Positions 36,701-48,874 of a DNA stretch of 64,000 bases are shown piece by piece. The notes beneath the pieces are model-generated. The model saw only the letters and a program-made list of their open reading frames with translations. It ran no database searches and was not told where the DNA came from. Source of the stretch: Klebsormidium nitens (taxonomy: Eukaryota > Streptophyta > Klebsormidiophyceae > Klebsormidiales > Klebsormidiaceae); assembly GCA_000708835.1 (NCBI GenBank), contig DF237119.1, positions 1-64,000 of the forward strand, given 5' to 3'. Numbering within the stretch: position 1 is the first letter of the stretch; every line of letters begins with the position of its first letter. Position numbers and translations under genes: made by a program.

Positions 36701-39700
36701 TGACCGCGTACACCGCGAAATCCTGACCTAGGTTCATCACGTTGTCGGGGGCGAACCTGCCGGGGATCAAAAGCAAGATTTAAAGTGATGCAAGACTTAA
36801 AAGTACAACGGGATTCGACAGTTTCAAGAATCTGGAAGATGCAATTCCGATTACGAGTCCAAAAGCCGTGAGAGCGTCAAAATTACCTCGTTCTCCCATT
36901 GCAGCGGGTTTCCATCAGAAAGTCGAGGGATCCGGAACGGGAACCAACCTTGAAGCATGACGTCAGAAAACATAGCAGCCGGTTCGACCTCTGGCGACAA
37001 GTTCGGTATGGCAGATTTGAAGCCTTGCAGAAGCTGAACGCCAGCAACGTGGCTGGCCATCAAAAGTTGAATTACGTCCGAGCAAGTCAACCCCCCCGGC
37101 TTATATAAACGCTGACCGCCCGCACACATATGATCAACGTCGTCTGCTTTGAATTGTACGGTAGAATCGTTTACGTGAATATCGGGGAGTTGAAGCCTTA
37201 GGAGTACAAACTTCCAGAGCTTTAGGGTGTCCACGCTTCCCCTCACCCAATGATGTCAAGCGGGCGCGAGACGCTCCAGCTGAAGCCGTGCTTGCCCGCG
37301 TACTCGAAGGTGACGTCCTCCAGGTTGTAGTAAAAGTTTTTGACGGGCAGCCGCGGCATGTCCTCCTTGAACGGCGTCTCGATGGGCAGCTTGCCCAGCT
37401 GGTCGAACGGGCCCAAATAGTGCTTCGTGCCCGTCTGCAGGTTCAGGTGGCGCAGCTTCTGGGCGGGGACCAGGGCATCTGGAAACGGGAATCAGGCCTT
37501 AGAGGAGAACTTTTTTCGATTACGTCCGTTTTGGCAACAGCGTAAGGATAGCTCTGCTTATCTTTACTTTGACGAGCTTGTGGAACGATTGTTTCTGCTT
37601 TGCTTCGCGACTTGCCAGCTGTCGAAGGGACCCAGACAGCGCTTGAGGACTGCCTGCGGGCTCAGGTGGCGAGCTTTTGGGCGGGGACCAGGGCATCTGG
37701 AAGACGGGAACGGAAAACAATTGATCTTCTGCACGAACAGTTCGCGCTCTCGTACCCAGGATCCTCAAAGTGCGGGTCTCGGCACGCCAAGGTTTGCTAT
37801 ATCCATCTTCAGCGGACCGGGTACTAATAGTGCTTGGTGCCCGCCGCAGGTTCAGGCGCTGGAGCTTTTAGCTGGGAACCAGGGCTTTTGAAAGACGGGA
37901 ATGGAACGTCTGGTGTTTATTGTTCCACGCTCTCGTTTGCAGGAAGCTTGAAGTGCGTGTCTCGTTTGGCTATAAACGACTGCTTCTTCCGTCGAATCGA
38001 AGGGGCGCAGATAGTTCTTGATGCCCGTCTACAGGATTGGGTACTATAGCTTCTTCTTAGGGACAAGGCAGCTGGAGGCAAGTGCGAACCTATTTGCGAT
38101 ACTCATTCGAACTTCAACGTAAGCCGGACGAATCTACATTGAGTTGGTTGTCTCCTCGAATCTGAGGTGACCGATCTGATCTTCTATGTCAAAGTTGCTG
38201 GCAGTCGAGCTGAACCGGCGCTTATCCAGCTTTTTTTAAGGACTTTTCAACGTGAGAAGGGTCATTTGTCCTTGACTTCTCGGCCTTATGACTGCAAATT
38301 AGCTCGACAAAAGTCTCACATCTCTTTGACAGGCCCATCAATAATGCAAGGCAGACTTATAAACCAGGTCAAAGTAACCCTTCCGAAAATGCGCCTCACC
38401 AAGCAGGTTCTTGAGCATGGCCGTGTTGTCCTCGATGTTCTTGTCCTCGGACTCGCGCATCACCCACGTGACATAGAACACGTTGGTGACTTCGTCAGCA
38501 ATCGGGCTCAGCTTGGACTTTGTCTGCTCGCGGTCTAAGAGGTCCGTTTGGATGTACTTGACCCCTTTCGGCATGTTGTCCTTGGGCCTGCATTTGGCAA
38601 GCAAGATGCATTCAAGGGGCAGGGGGGAAGAAATCAATAACGAAGAGAAAAGGAGGGTAGTGGTTGGGCTTCGTATATGAGCTCCACAAAGGAAGCAGAC
38701 AATGAGCAGTTGCAACGCGAAAGATTAATGGTACAAATCAAGGCTACTTTGGAGAACACCAGAAGCAGGTTGTTCTTGCGTTCGTGGAGCACATTCGATG
38801 CCCCTATGAACGATACAGGGGAACCAACGTCGCAATTCGAAGTACAAAGCTCTATCTAATAAAAGAAAAAGTGCACTCTTGACGGTCTGATCAGCGATGA
38901 AACAATGATGACATGTGTGCGACACGCTGAAACGGAGACACTCTGCTATAAGGGGGCAACGCACCTCCTGGAGATGCCATACACTTTCCACCCGCCAGTA
39001 TCCAGCAGAAGCTCGGCGAGTGCATGGCCGACAATTCCTGCATGTAGAGAGCAGAGTCAAGAAGAGCACTTCACAGAAGATCCTGAGAGTCCATCTTCGA
39101 TCTATACCTTTTGCTGTTCAAGCTTGCAGTTAGGAGGGTCTCAAGTTGAAGCCAGCAAAGGGAGGATTCCGAAAGCTATTGAAAGTTTAAATGTGTCTGA
39201 AGGTACAACAGCAGCTGCTCTGAGAGATGGGGCTTCAACGGAAAGGAAGGCGCAGAGAAAGAGAGGGGAACTCTCAGACACAACGTGATGTATGTTAGCG
39301 TGCAATGGCCCCAGAACAACCCAAGCTTACTGTGCCAGCTTTCAGCGAAAATATTGCATCATCATGAATGCACATGCACGAACATGCAACTTCATTGACT
39401 TCCCAGTGCAAAGCAAATCAAGTCTGGCCAAGATTTGGTATTTCATGCACGGCGCACTCTCGTTAGTCATGCAGAAAACGTCCTGGGAAATCTTAAGGCA
39501 CCAATTGAGCTTGGGGGCTTGTGATAATAGGGATGGCCCCAAAGCTTGGCCATCGAGAAGTGGCCCAGCAGAGTCTACTAAAGCAGAACAGAACATTGGG
39601 AGCAGCTCTTGGGTCTGGGGAAAAAGTCAGAGTGATCTCTCTGAATCACTCCCCACATAAAATGCAGAGCCTTAGTAGCTCAATTTAGAAGTTGAAGAGC

Positions 39701-40010
39701 AGGTGGGCGAGTGCTGAGGTGGTGGCAAATCTTATTTCTCCAGGAGTTGATTAGCGGGGGTTTACGGCAGCTAGGCATGATCTAATGATCCAAGCAGATA
39801 GCAAAGACATAGACAGCACTTCCACCTTTGCATGTTGGTCAGCGAGTCAATCTGATGATTATCTTCAACCACTTGCAAATGCATCTGCATGTCCAGAAAA
39901 AAAACAAACTGGAACAAGCGCTTGCCTGTGACGCCAGCGATGAGCGCCACCTTTTGACTCGTCGCCCCAATGTCCATCGTGCGCAGTGCAGACTCAACCA
40001 CTTCAGCCAT
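33761..40010 (-). CDS. VEP1: VEP1/PRISE-type enone reductase (progesterone 5-beta-reductase family)
   Basis: Eight exons: 39926-40010, 38965-39037, 38400-38587, 37247-37478, 36131-36296, 35530-35634, 34601-34783 and 33761-33853. The sum is exactly 1125 bases, 374 residues, with every phase matching. This is a short-chain dehydrogenase-like NAD(P)H enzyme reducing activated C=C bonds of enones; iridoid synthase is a relative. The cofactor loop GVTGIVG is near residue 26, with YGISRRP after it. The family features TNVFYVTW, TGTKHYLGPF and the catalytic tyrosine in NFYYNLED are present. The ending is SKEHGFLGFRN. Intron 1 has a GC donor (ACAG/GCAAGC). Three of its exons are flanked by tandem decayed copies of their own edges. 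The enzyme looks intact; its natural substrate is unknown. Confidence 0.95.
34245..34530 (-). repeat. Donor-edge copies of reductase exon 7
   Basis: The end of exon 7 (on + CTTGTTCATATCGTTGACGG then TCTCGATTGGGCGGCC) recurs at about 34495, about 34373-34410 (more diverged) and 34252, a step near 120 bp. GCGCGC-type donor-flanking sequence is copied too. All copies lie on the downstream (donor) side of the exon. Confidence 0.85.
36340..36770 (-). repeat. Three acceptor-edge copies of reductase exon 5
   Basis: Units of about 155 bp repeat the first 100 or so bases of exon 36131-36296 (FAPGNVMNLGQGFAVYAVICKHTG in part), its acceptor and the intron word GGGTTAAAGCGAGGGTTAAG. Copies are at about 36352-36453, 36508-36609 and 36660-36761. 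The two inner copies are nearly perfect. The outer one has lost the acceptor context and carries changes such as AATCC for AGCCC. Confidence 0.93.
37640..38080 (-). repeat. Acceptor-edge copies of reductase exon 4
   Basis: GGGCGGGGACCAGGGCATCT (working edge near 37461) recurs almost unchanged at 37679, as AGCTGGGAACCAGGGCTTTTG near 37870 and as TTAGGGACAAGGCAGCTGG near 38058. Steps are about 218, 190 and 185 bp, and similarity falls with distance from the working exon. Confidence 0.88.
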
Positions 40011-40600
40011 GAAGAGAGGAAAAGGCTCGGCTCCGTAGGCGTTGTTGCAATGCCGCCTGTTTGATTCAATGGTGATCAACTCGTCTGATTGCTCGATTAG
40101 TAACTTATAAGCAAGACGCCCGCGCGCGCCTACGCGCCGCGCTTCAACATTCACGAGGTTTAGCAAGGGCTTGAACGTAAACAGGCTTCGGGACTGGCCA
40201 AAAATCACGTATTTGCTCCCGTAAAAGAGACGTCGAAACCAGCTTTACCTAAATCACCCGCGTTGCTTTCGATTTCGAAGCAGGAAAAGTCGCTTCAACC
40301 ATTTCCGAGCCGCCCTGCTCCTTCCCTTTTCCTGCTATCTAGCTTTCGAAACACGCAGGTGAGAATGGCGCCCTTCGTCGTCGGTGTACCTCCATGGTCT
40401 TTGACTGAGCTGTTCCAAGCCCTGAGCAGGTTTAGCCACCTTTTGCCAAGAGAACTTGCTTCTACTGGGAGAAAGGGGGGGGGAAAAGCACTGGGCTATG
40501 ACTTGGGCCAGCTTGTCAAGCGCTGATTTGTACTTTATGATTTGCAGGTGAATCAAGGACGTCTTGACAAGGAGGCAGTTGATTCTCACTGCTAAGGACC
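40011..40600. promoter_or_regulatory. Divergent promoter, reductase and ribosomal protein eS12
   Basis: 590 bp lie between the two start codons. The stretch TCCTTCCCTTTTCCTGCTATC near 40,320 is pyrimidine-rich like the start of ribosomal-protein mRNAs (TOP-like); this is only suggestive. A TTTGCAG at about 40,549 could be the acceptor of a 5' UTR intron. Confidence 0.45.
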
Positions 40601-42325
40601 ATGTCGGACGGGTGAGTCAAGCCTAGGGTTTGAACAGGCAGTGGTAATGATCGTTGAGTGGATCATCTGATTGTTGACGCTCGTCTTCAGGGTTGTACGC
40701 TGGTTGTGACCGTCGTGCTTGTACCGTATTTGAAACACAGGTTAAAGCACATGAATGGATAAAGGGGTTCCTGCTCTTGTGCACGGCGAAATGCATAGAG
40801 TGGTCTGGCACCCATTGCTGGCGGCTGTGGTAATGGTTGGCACTTTATGTGGCGCCACTGAAGTTGGCAACTGTATCTTGCATCTAGGGCACAGTCATAG
40901 GGTTTCCACTTTCGGAACCAGATGGCCAGAGCGCTTGAATATATGCGCTGTGCCTTACGGAAAGCCGCATTTGACACCAAGTCAGAAAGATTGAAGGCAG
41001 ACAGTAGGCAGCGCCTCTTAGCCACTTGAGTACAGAAGAAGAAAACCGAAAAGAAGAGGCGCGCCAACACCTTTTTAAACAAGCCTGGCGATGGCAGCGC
41101 ATTCACTCTGACTCTCCCTCAAACAAACCTTGAAAATGCAACCGCTCGCTCTTCAGAGAGGAACCTGCCACTGATGTGTTGGAGGAGACTCCCGCCGCGG
41201 CGGCGGCCCCGGGGGAGCCCATGGACATCATGAGCGCCCTCCAGATGGTGCTCAAGAAGTCCCTGGCCCACGACGGCCTGGCCCGCGGCCTGCACGAGGC
41301 GGCCAAGGCGATTGAGAAGGGCTCCGCTCAGCTCTGTGTCCTGGCCCAGGTCAGAGCTGCTCTTTCGTCTGTAATTGTTGTCCGTCGTTGTGAAGAAGTG
41401 TTTGTTTTGTTGAGGGTGTCGTAGGGTGGCGTCCTGGCGCCCGGTGGTGTTGGCGGTGCTTCCGAATGTTCAGATTGCTTGGCTGGATTCATTCGGCAGT
41501 CCGTGCATCCGTGTTCGAAGTAGCACGAGGTGGATTGCTAACAGGAAGTGGGATGTTTCATGTGAAGCTGCTAGACAATCAGGGTGCTTCTTTGGGACTG
41601 ATGTTTTTTGGAGACAGTCACAAAGGGGACTCCCTTGTTCCTGCAGAGTCCATTCTTTGTAGATATGGGGACCAAAACCTGTGGGTGCATCTAACGTTCA
41701 GCGGTTGTGTGGAATATGGGGCGTGTTTCGGGGCGCACTACATTTGTTTAGAATCTTGCGTTCGAGCAGAGCTCAAGATGGACCTTTTGATTTTGACTTG
41801 GAGTCTTAGATCTTCTTGCCGCGCTCCTCCTGGAGGATTGTCATTAGTGCTCTTCTCTTGTTTTGCTCCTGGTTCATCCTTGTCAGTAGCACCGACCATT
41901 TTGACGGTTGCCACTTTGCACTTGTCCAGGAACACTTAACAACCCAGCTTCGAACATCTACAAAAGTTCACCACTATATCTACATCAACTCTTGGGGTTT
42001 CGTCTTTGCATCTTTTCGCACCTATGCAAGTTGATCCTGCCACATGCCACCTCAAGCAAGTCCCTAAGTCTGAGACCTTTTTGCTTTACAGGACTGTGAC
42101 CAACCCGACTACAAGAAGCTGGTGGAGGCGCTGTGCCACGAGCACAACGTGAACCTGCTGGCTGTGCCCAAGGCCAAGGAGCTAGGCGAGTGGGCGGGGC
42201 TCTGCAAGATCGACTCGGAGGGCAAGGCCCGCAAGGTCGTTGGCTGCTCCTGCGTCGTCATCAAGGATTACGGCGAGGAGACCGAGGGGCTCAACGTGCT
42301 CCAGGAGTATGTCAAGAACTTGTAG
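40601..42325 (+). CDS. RPS12: 40S ribosomal protein eS12
   Basis: Exons 40601-40611, 41157-41349 and 42092-42325 (phases 2 and 0) give 145 residues, the usual size. The first exon holds only 11 coding bases (ATG TCG GAC GG). The signature is unmistakable: [60 protein letters not shown] and [16 protein letters not shown]. It belongs to the small ribosomal subunit (eL8/eS12 L7Ae-like fold). An extra Ala/Glu-rich segment near residues 10-25 is normal for plant members. A poorly conserved 740-bp second intron follows exon 2. Confidence 0.98.
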
Positions 42326-43363
42326 AGAGGGGTGGACGTGTCGGCAGGGGACTTGAGAGCATTGCGTTGCGGCTTGGAGGGACCTCGTCCGATTGTTGAT
42401 GCTCAATTTCGCTGTGTTCTGGATCCGGTTGTCCCGACTCATCTCTGCAACTTGCGTTGAGTCGCAATCAAGCGTCTGTCAAACAGCGGTGCAGTGCATG
42501 GTGCGGATGCACAAAGCTATCGTATAGGCCATGACACTTGCACATTGAGATTTGCCTCATCCCACACTCATGGTCGCCCACAAATTGTAATATTAATTCA
42601 ATCTTTTAGATTAAGATTAGACAGCTTGAACCGCTCAAATACAGGTGTTCTTTGTGCAATGATGTTTTTCTATACCGCAGTGACCTCCGAACGTCTGTGC
42701 ATGTGACACATGATTCATGGCAGGCAGCGGGCTTCCGTGTACTCGAGTGAGACGGTTGCATCTGCAGCCAGTTGTGTCCATGCGAAGGCCCACAGGCAAT
42801 GTTGTATCCGGTACAAGAAATCTGTCCATCGCTACGATGATAATCTAAGTTTTGACCAAGTAAGTTGTTCCAATTGAGTCCAGTTCGACACAGTATATGT
42901 CTGCTGCAAGTGGGCCATGGCCAGATCGAAGATCTGGCGCGCGCGTGAGTCTGATGATCTTCAACTCTGAAAAGGGCGGATTGTGTGGAAGCCGAAGCAA
43001 GTGTCACAGTGCAGCTCAGATAATGACAAGCATGAGATGGCAGATCAGTGGAATGTACAAACGTGTCAAGTATGCACAGCCGATAGATAATGCGCACGAG
43101 TAATGCTTGGTCTTCGATAACCACAAGAACCAATGTTCTTTGCCCTTCAAAATGCCTTTTCCAGAATTATGGCGGAAAGAGCTGCAAGATCGATAACCCG
43201 CCAGATTTTATCGCGTGCATAAATACACTTAAGCACTGGTTAGCATTGACTTGTTCAGTCATCTGTGGCAATATTAGTGAAGGGCGTTGCACAATTAGAG
43301 CGGCATCAACCCTCTTATCTTGATTTCGAAACCAGGAATCTGCTGCTTTGAAAACCCGTCGGC
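42326..43363. other. Convergent intergenic region, no gene seen
   Basis: This lies between the eS12 stop (+) and the AUG8-like stop (-). It contains the TGTAATATTAATTC stretch near 42,585 and otherwise mixed sequence. I find no supported gene or structured repeat. Confidence 0.5.
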
Positions 43364-46300
43364 TCAACTTGGTCGTTGTGATTGAGGGAAACCTTGTCGA
43401 AGAGGCGTTGCCATGACGGGCACACTTCTCCCAGCTTCTCGCTCCCTCCCTAGTTGGATGAGGTGTGCTCGTAGACTGCGTTCTTCAACCTGCACAATCA
43501 GCCAACTTGAGGAAACCAAGCCGCAAAAAAACACCGCTCAAAGAGGGCAGTTTCGGATCCGTAACACTCCAGGTAGCTACCCGCATGCGGACCGTACGAC
43601 AACAATTCCTAAGGGACTGACGACGAAAAGGCTTAGAGCATCACACGAAGTTGGTTTCCTTGCTACAAGCATTGCAAGCTCAAGACGCTGCCACAACTCA
43701 CAGGCTATCGCACGTCAAAGCAGCGCTTCGTATCCTCCCAGCATCTCTATCTCAGACAACAGTGTCTCGCCTGATCTCGGACAACAATGTCACGACACAT
43801 TCATGGTAAGAATGAGAAAAGAAGCAGTACCTCGAGCGTTGCAGCGCGCGCGAGCAGTTCCTGGCATTCTTTTAGGAGGGCCCGCTCCTGGGCCGCAGTC
43901 TCCGCCAGCTGGCTAAGCAGGGCATCTGCTTTGGCCGCCTGCAAAAAGAGCGATAACCCCGCTTTGTGCAACGAGAACCAGAAATAGAAAAGATTTAAAG
44001 GCTCACCAAGAGACTTGATTGTTAGATGTTTTCGCGAAGAGCATGAAGTTGGCGTCTCAACGGCCGGGCAAGAGCTCCAATTTACGGAACAGAGATTGCT
44101 TTCTGGGATATCCCCACCGTGGGCGTAACAGAATTGCATGCAGTCCTGGAGTCGTCGATTTACTTTAAAAAGCAAACGGAATAACAGCAGTCTTGTCTTT
44201 GTCTAGCTCCCAAAGCGTGCAGTCGACCTTCCTTGAGTGCCTAGGTCCTTGGTCAAGTGAAAGAGTCCCTACTTGGTTGACCGAGAGAGCCACTCCCTTT
44301 CCGACCGTCCTTCTTTTCTGGCTTGACTTCCGACGTGGCACCTGATGATGTTGAATACCGACAGTATCTGTGACCAACCTAGCAAGCGATTCCCGTCGCA
44401 CCAACTCGAAAGCATACGATCCGAAGGGAGAAACTGGCTTTTTCATGTAGACGGTTCTACGGATTTTTGCCGCCCACCTTCGGAAGGATCTCCTGCACCG
44501 TCGGCTCTGCCGCGCTGACGACCCGCGTGACGTCAGTGAGGGCCGAGCGCAGCCGCTGCGGGTCGACCGAGGCGCCGTTGGTGAGCGGGACCCGCAGCAT
44601 GGCGGCTTCGAGCGCGCCCATGGTCCCGGATAACGCGGATGTGTGCTCCTGCTGCAGAACCGCCCACCGCTCCAACCCGGGGGTCTGCACACAAGGAAAA
44701 GAATTTCCCTTTGAGCCCCGAGGAGTGCCCCCTAAGGAGTGAGATTTGGACCCCCTGGCTCGTTTAGCCCGATCATCGAGACTGGGTCACTCTAAACTTG
44801 GGGGATTGTTTTCGACGGAGACAGAACTGTTCGCAGGGCCCCAGAGAACAGATCCGAATTTCATCTGGGAGATCCTTAGCCCCATAGAAAAACAGAGACA
44901 GGTGGTCGTCGAATAGGAAACTTCCATCGCACCCGTCAAGCCAGGTCTTGTCTTCAGAGCTGGACAGCGTCTTGGCTTCTTCTATCGAAAGAGCATTGAA
45001 CGATTTTGCGCCAACAGAACCTCGGTTCGAGCCGCCGAACCTCCTCTCACGACACTCACATGGCGTTCTCCAAAACCCATGAAACGTCATCATTCTCAAT
45101 CGAAGGCGCAATCGGTGCCTACCTGTCCCGCCAGAAGCTGGTCCAGCGCCTGCCCGTGCGTCTCCCGGTGCAGCTGCACCTTCTGAGCGGCGACTGACGT
45201 CCGTAGGGTGGCCGTCGCTTGCCAAGCAGAGAGTAAAGACGCCTGCGAACCGTTGGAAGGATAGTGAGTCGCCAAACCGTCGCAGGCTGAGCTGATTGTG
45301 AACGTGGGAGACAGAACTCGACGGGCGGGACCGCAGGAACTACGAAATGGCTGGGAATCGGCCAACAAAAAGCGGAAGGGCGCTGCGGATGTCGAAACGA
45401 AACGCTCTGGAGGTATCGTCTGTGGTGGGTTAGCGTCGGTTCGGTAGTAACCACGTAAAGGAAGCAGTTCTGCCAAAGCTTGCGACATCCAGGCGCCACA
45501 TTTCTCTTTTCGAGACCGGGTGGCAATGCCGCGACTTTGAGCATCGCGACTTTGTACGAGGCGGCTCCTGACGGCTTGATCATCATCAGGGACAAATGGC
45601 GCTACAACTTGCTCGTACCCACTCGATTCCAACCGAGCAGCTCAGGCACGCGACCCAAAGAAGAGGCACTTTCACGGAGGGTTAACGAGACAGCTCTAAG
45701 AAGTAAAGGGAAAGAAAAGTTGTCACTTACCTCTGCTTTTCTCTGCTGAGCCTCAAGCGCCGCTTGCGCCTTCGCGTTGACAAAGCACCACTGGAGCCAC
45801 CGGTTGTGCAGCACCCGTGCAGCCCGCACCCCATTCGCTGCGCCCGACTTCAGCCCCCCCTTGCTCGGGCTCGTCCCCACCTTTCCACCCCCGTCTTCCT
45901 GCCCGCTCTGTTGCCCCCCTAGAGGGCGTACTCTCCCTCTCGAACTCCCCCGCGGCTTGGCGGAATCCGAGAGCTTTTTTGGACTGGCAGGGGCCGACCC
46001 ACCGCTTTTCCGGCGAGACGCAGATGAAGTGCGCTTCGGCGAGGCCGGAGCTGATACCGTCTCCTGTCGGGAGGGGGTCGCAGCACGCGACTCGGCAGGC
46101 GTAGTTGTTGACGAACCGGCCGCAGACCGAGTTGGTTTGAGGGGTTTGTGAGGGGAGGAGGGTAGCCAGTGACCGGCATCTCCGAAGCTGCTGAAGGGCG
46201 CTCGTTGCCTCGCTGGCGCGCCGTTGCTAACCGGCTTGCTAACCGGCTGGCTAACCGGCTGGCTAACCGGCTGGCTAACCGGCTGGCTAACCGGCTGGTT

Positions 46301-48874
46301 AACCGCAGCTACGGCTTTGCTCCTAAGCCCAGAATCGGTCGCTCCGTCAACACCGTTCGCCAAGGGTTTGCTCTTACTGCTGTCCAGCCAGACCCTCGAT
46401 GGCACCACGACACCCCGCGCCTTCTTCCCTGGCGTCGATCGCCCGCTGCTCGGCGCCTCCCCTTCCGCATCTCCGTTCTGCGACCCCTCTCCTGCGCTGG
46501 CCAAACTCCTCGCGCTGTCTTCCGCTTTCAGCTCCACATCGCCTCCCCGCTCTCGCAGCGCCACCAACCATTCGGACGGTTTTCGGACCCTCTGCACGTG
46601 GTCCGCAACTGCCCCCGTTGCTGCCCCCGGCTTGCCGTTCTGCTCCCGCAGAGCCGCCAACCACTCCGACTGCTTCCGCACCTTGGGACTGTCTCTGGAC
46701 GGAATCTGCCTGCTTCCCGTGGACCACGAGTTCTTTGCATCCTCCCGGGTCCACGACTTCGCACGCCTAGTTGTTGCCGCTTCCGCGCGCGTGCTCGCAC
46801 CCTCTCCGGACCCGGCTCTCTCTCTCCTGATCTCCTCATCCGTTTCGGACGCGTCGAGGGCCTCGGATGCTCCTCCGACCTGTATCAAACTCAACCGCTC
46901 GCGGACTGCCTCGAGAATCGCGGCCGCTGGCCCACCGAAACTGTCTGACGCCTCAAACGGCTCTGAAACGTGCCCATTCTCATGTGGGGTGACACCATCC
47001 TCCAAGGATCCGAGAGCTGACCCCTGGTCAACTGAAGCCAGTTCCACTGCATGGGGCTGCCCCTTCTCCGCGGCCGGACGGGATCCGCCGTCAGCACTGA
47101 TGTCAGCGCTGACATCAGTGCTCGAATCACGCCTCCCGCTGGCTTCCTTGCTCTCCTCGTTGCCTTTCTCCGCAACTCTCTCCCCTGCGTTTCCTTTCTC
47201 AACCTTCTGAGCAGCTTGCTTTCCTGCTATCCCTTTCACCCCCTTTTCGGCCGTCTTCTGTTTACTCACAACGACCACCGCTTCCTTTGACGTGGCCCCT
47301 TCTTTGGGCCGCTGACGGAGCAAGGAAAGACTCCGAGAAGAGCTCCCCTTCTCTCCCTTTGCAGCTTTTCCTCCTTTGGGAGAGCTCTCTACCTTCTTCT
47401 TATTGTCTACCTGCTTCTTGGTTGGGGGGCCAAGTGAGGGCTCTCGACGGGAGTCCAGCGAAGGCTGGTTCCGTGGTACCGAACCTGCCCTACCCGTCTT
47501 GGACTTGTTGCTGAAGAGCGAGTTGAGGAAGCGCGACTTGACTTCGCGGCCCTTTGCCACCTTCTGAGGTTTCACGCTCTCTGGAAACACCGACGAAGAA
47601 TGTTCAGAAGCTGAGCAGGCCTAGGCATGTTGTCCCAACAGTTTGTTAGAAACTCTCAGGACCAAATTTGAAGTGCAGAGTTGGTCAAAAGTGCCCCTTT
47701 TGCCATGTTACACAGCAACGTTTGCGATAAGATAACAGCGAACAAACGAAATGAAGGAGGCCACATGCGAGACTCCGCTGATACCTACTTCACCCTGACT
47801 TTATCTGGGGCCGCAACCTGGCTTGTGCCAAAGCTCTCCAACACTCATTCAAACTGAGGGGACTGGAAAGATACAATGTAGAGCTTGACTTACGAAGGCT
47901 CGTCTCTGACTGCAAAGTGGAGTCAGATGGCGAGGCTGATGTAGGGATGACCTCAGCAGGTCCAGGAGCAGCCGGCAGATCATCGCCCTGCTCCGGCTCT
48001 TGCTCTTCTTTCGAATCCAAAAACTCAGGCTCAGTACTCTGACTTGAGGCGCTCAGTTCTGGACCTAGCTGGTTGTTGGATGCTGCGGTTTCAAACCTCT
48101 CCTCAAGCTTCCGCCTTGACAAGGAACTGTTTTCTGCTGGCAGGGTCGCAGCAGGCGCCCCTTCTTTCTCTGATGCAGCCTCATCTGCAAATGCATCTCT
48201 TACCGTCAGCACTCGAACCTGGTCCTACTAAGCTGAAGCCATATTACTTCCCAGAAGGCTGATTTGGAAGAGAACATTCTCGTTCAATTGCTTGAAGATG
48301 TGGCAAATTGCCAAAACCACTAGTTGTTGTATAGCAGAGTATTATATTAACATTCATTTTGAAACCAGGATTGGGTAAGTCAGCTGCTCAAGAACTTTCG
48401 CAGCTGAAAACAACCTCTTGGTCTGCACAAAGAGGGGGATGCGCAGATCACCGATCCATCATATAAAATCCCAGAACTGCAAGCTTCAACAAGAGGTGGC
48501 ATGTGGCTGCCAGCTTTCAAAGAATGTTTTAGAGGGCTTGCGCGGTCCAACTATAGGGGCGGATGCAATAAGCTCCCATAAATATTTTCAATTTTCAACG
48601 TCCCTTCCTTAGGGCTTCCTTGCAGAATTTTCAATACCTTCTGACCAGGAGGTGACCTTGAGAGTAAGGTGGTAAATTGGATCTGCAAATGACAGCGAGG
48701 GTGCTGAAATGCAATCTCGAGAAGCACATTCGTTCACTTACCCTTTGACGGAGAAAAGGATAGCCTTTTTGAAACAGCGTCAGCGGATCCCCTCCTAGTC
48801 AGCGCTCTGAACAATCTGGAAATCGAACCGCCTGACTGCCGTCGCTCATCCCCTCCCTCACGCTCGGGCGTCAT
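43364..48874 (-). CDS. AUG8: QWRF-family microtubule protein, augmin subunit 8 (AUG8/EDE1)-like
   Basis: Seven exons: 48742-48874, 47894-48184, 45731-47580, 45123-45242, 44478-44684, 43831-43938 and 43364-43489. The sum is 2835 bases, 944 residues, with all phases agreeing. The first 600 residues are basic, Ser/Pro/Ala-rich and disordered, as in microtubule-binding tails of this family. The conserved core begins RVLHNRWLQWCFVNAKAQAA and continues with LRTSVAAQKVQLHR, LERWAVLQQEH, LRVPLTNGASVD, ERALLKECQELL and ends near VEERSLRAHLIQL. Family members load augmin/gamma-tubulin on spindle and cortical microtubules. The name-giving QWRF is QWCF here. A VSQP-type repeat interrupts the disordered part. 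Confidence 0.92.
46225..46305 (-). repeat. 12-bp coding minisatellite (QPVS repeat)
   Basis: CCGGCTGGCTAA is repeated about six and a half times without frame loss. On the - strand it encodes successive Gln-Pro-Val-Ser tetrads (the last Lys-Pro-Val-Ser) in the disordered region of the AUG8-like protein. The copies are almost identical, so the array is young or under gene conversion. Confidence 0.95.

Noticed and set aside
45096-45632. 178-residue - strand ORF as a separate gene
   Set aside because: Only 45123-45242 is coding, as an exon of the AUG8-like gene. The rest is intron read-through.
46224-47210. + strand ORF of 328 residues
   Set aside because: Antisense to the AUG8-like exon. It has no motif, and the opposite frame belongs to a phase-consistent seven-exon gene.
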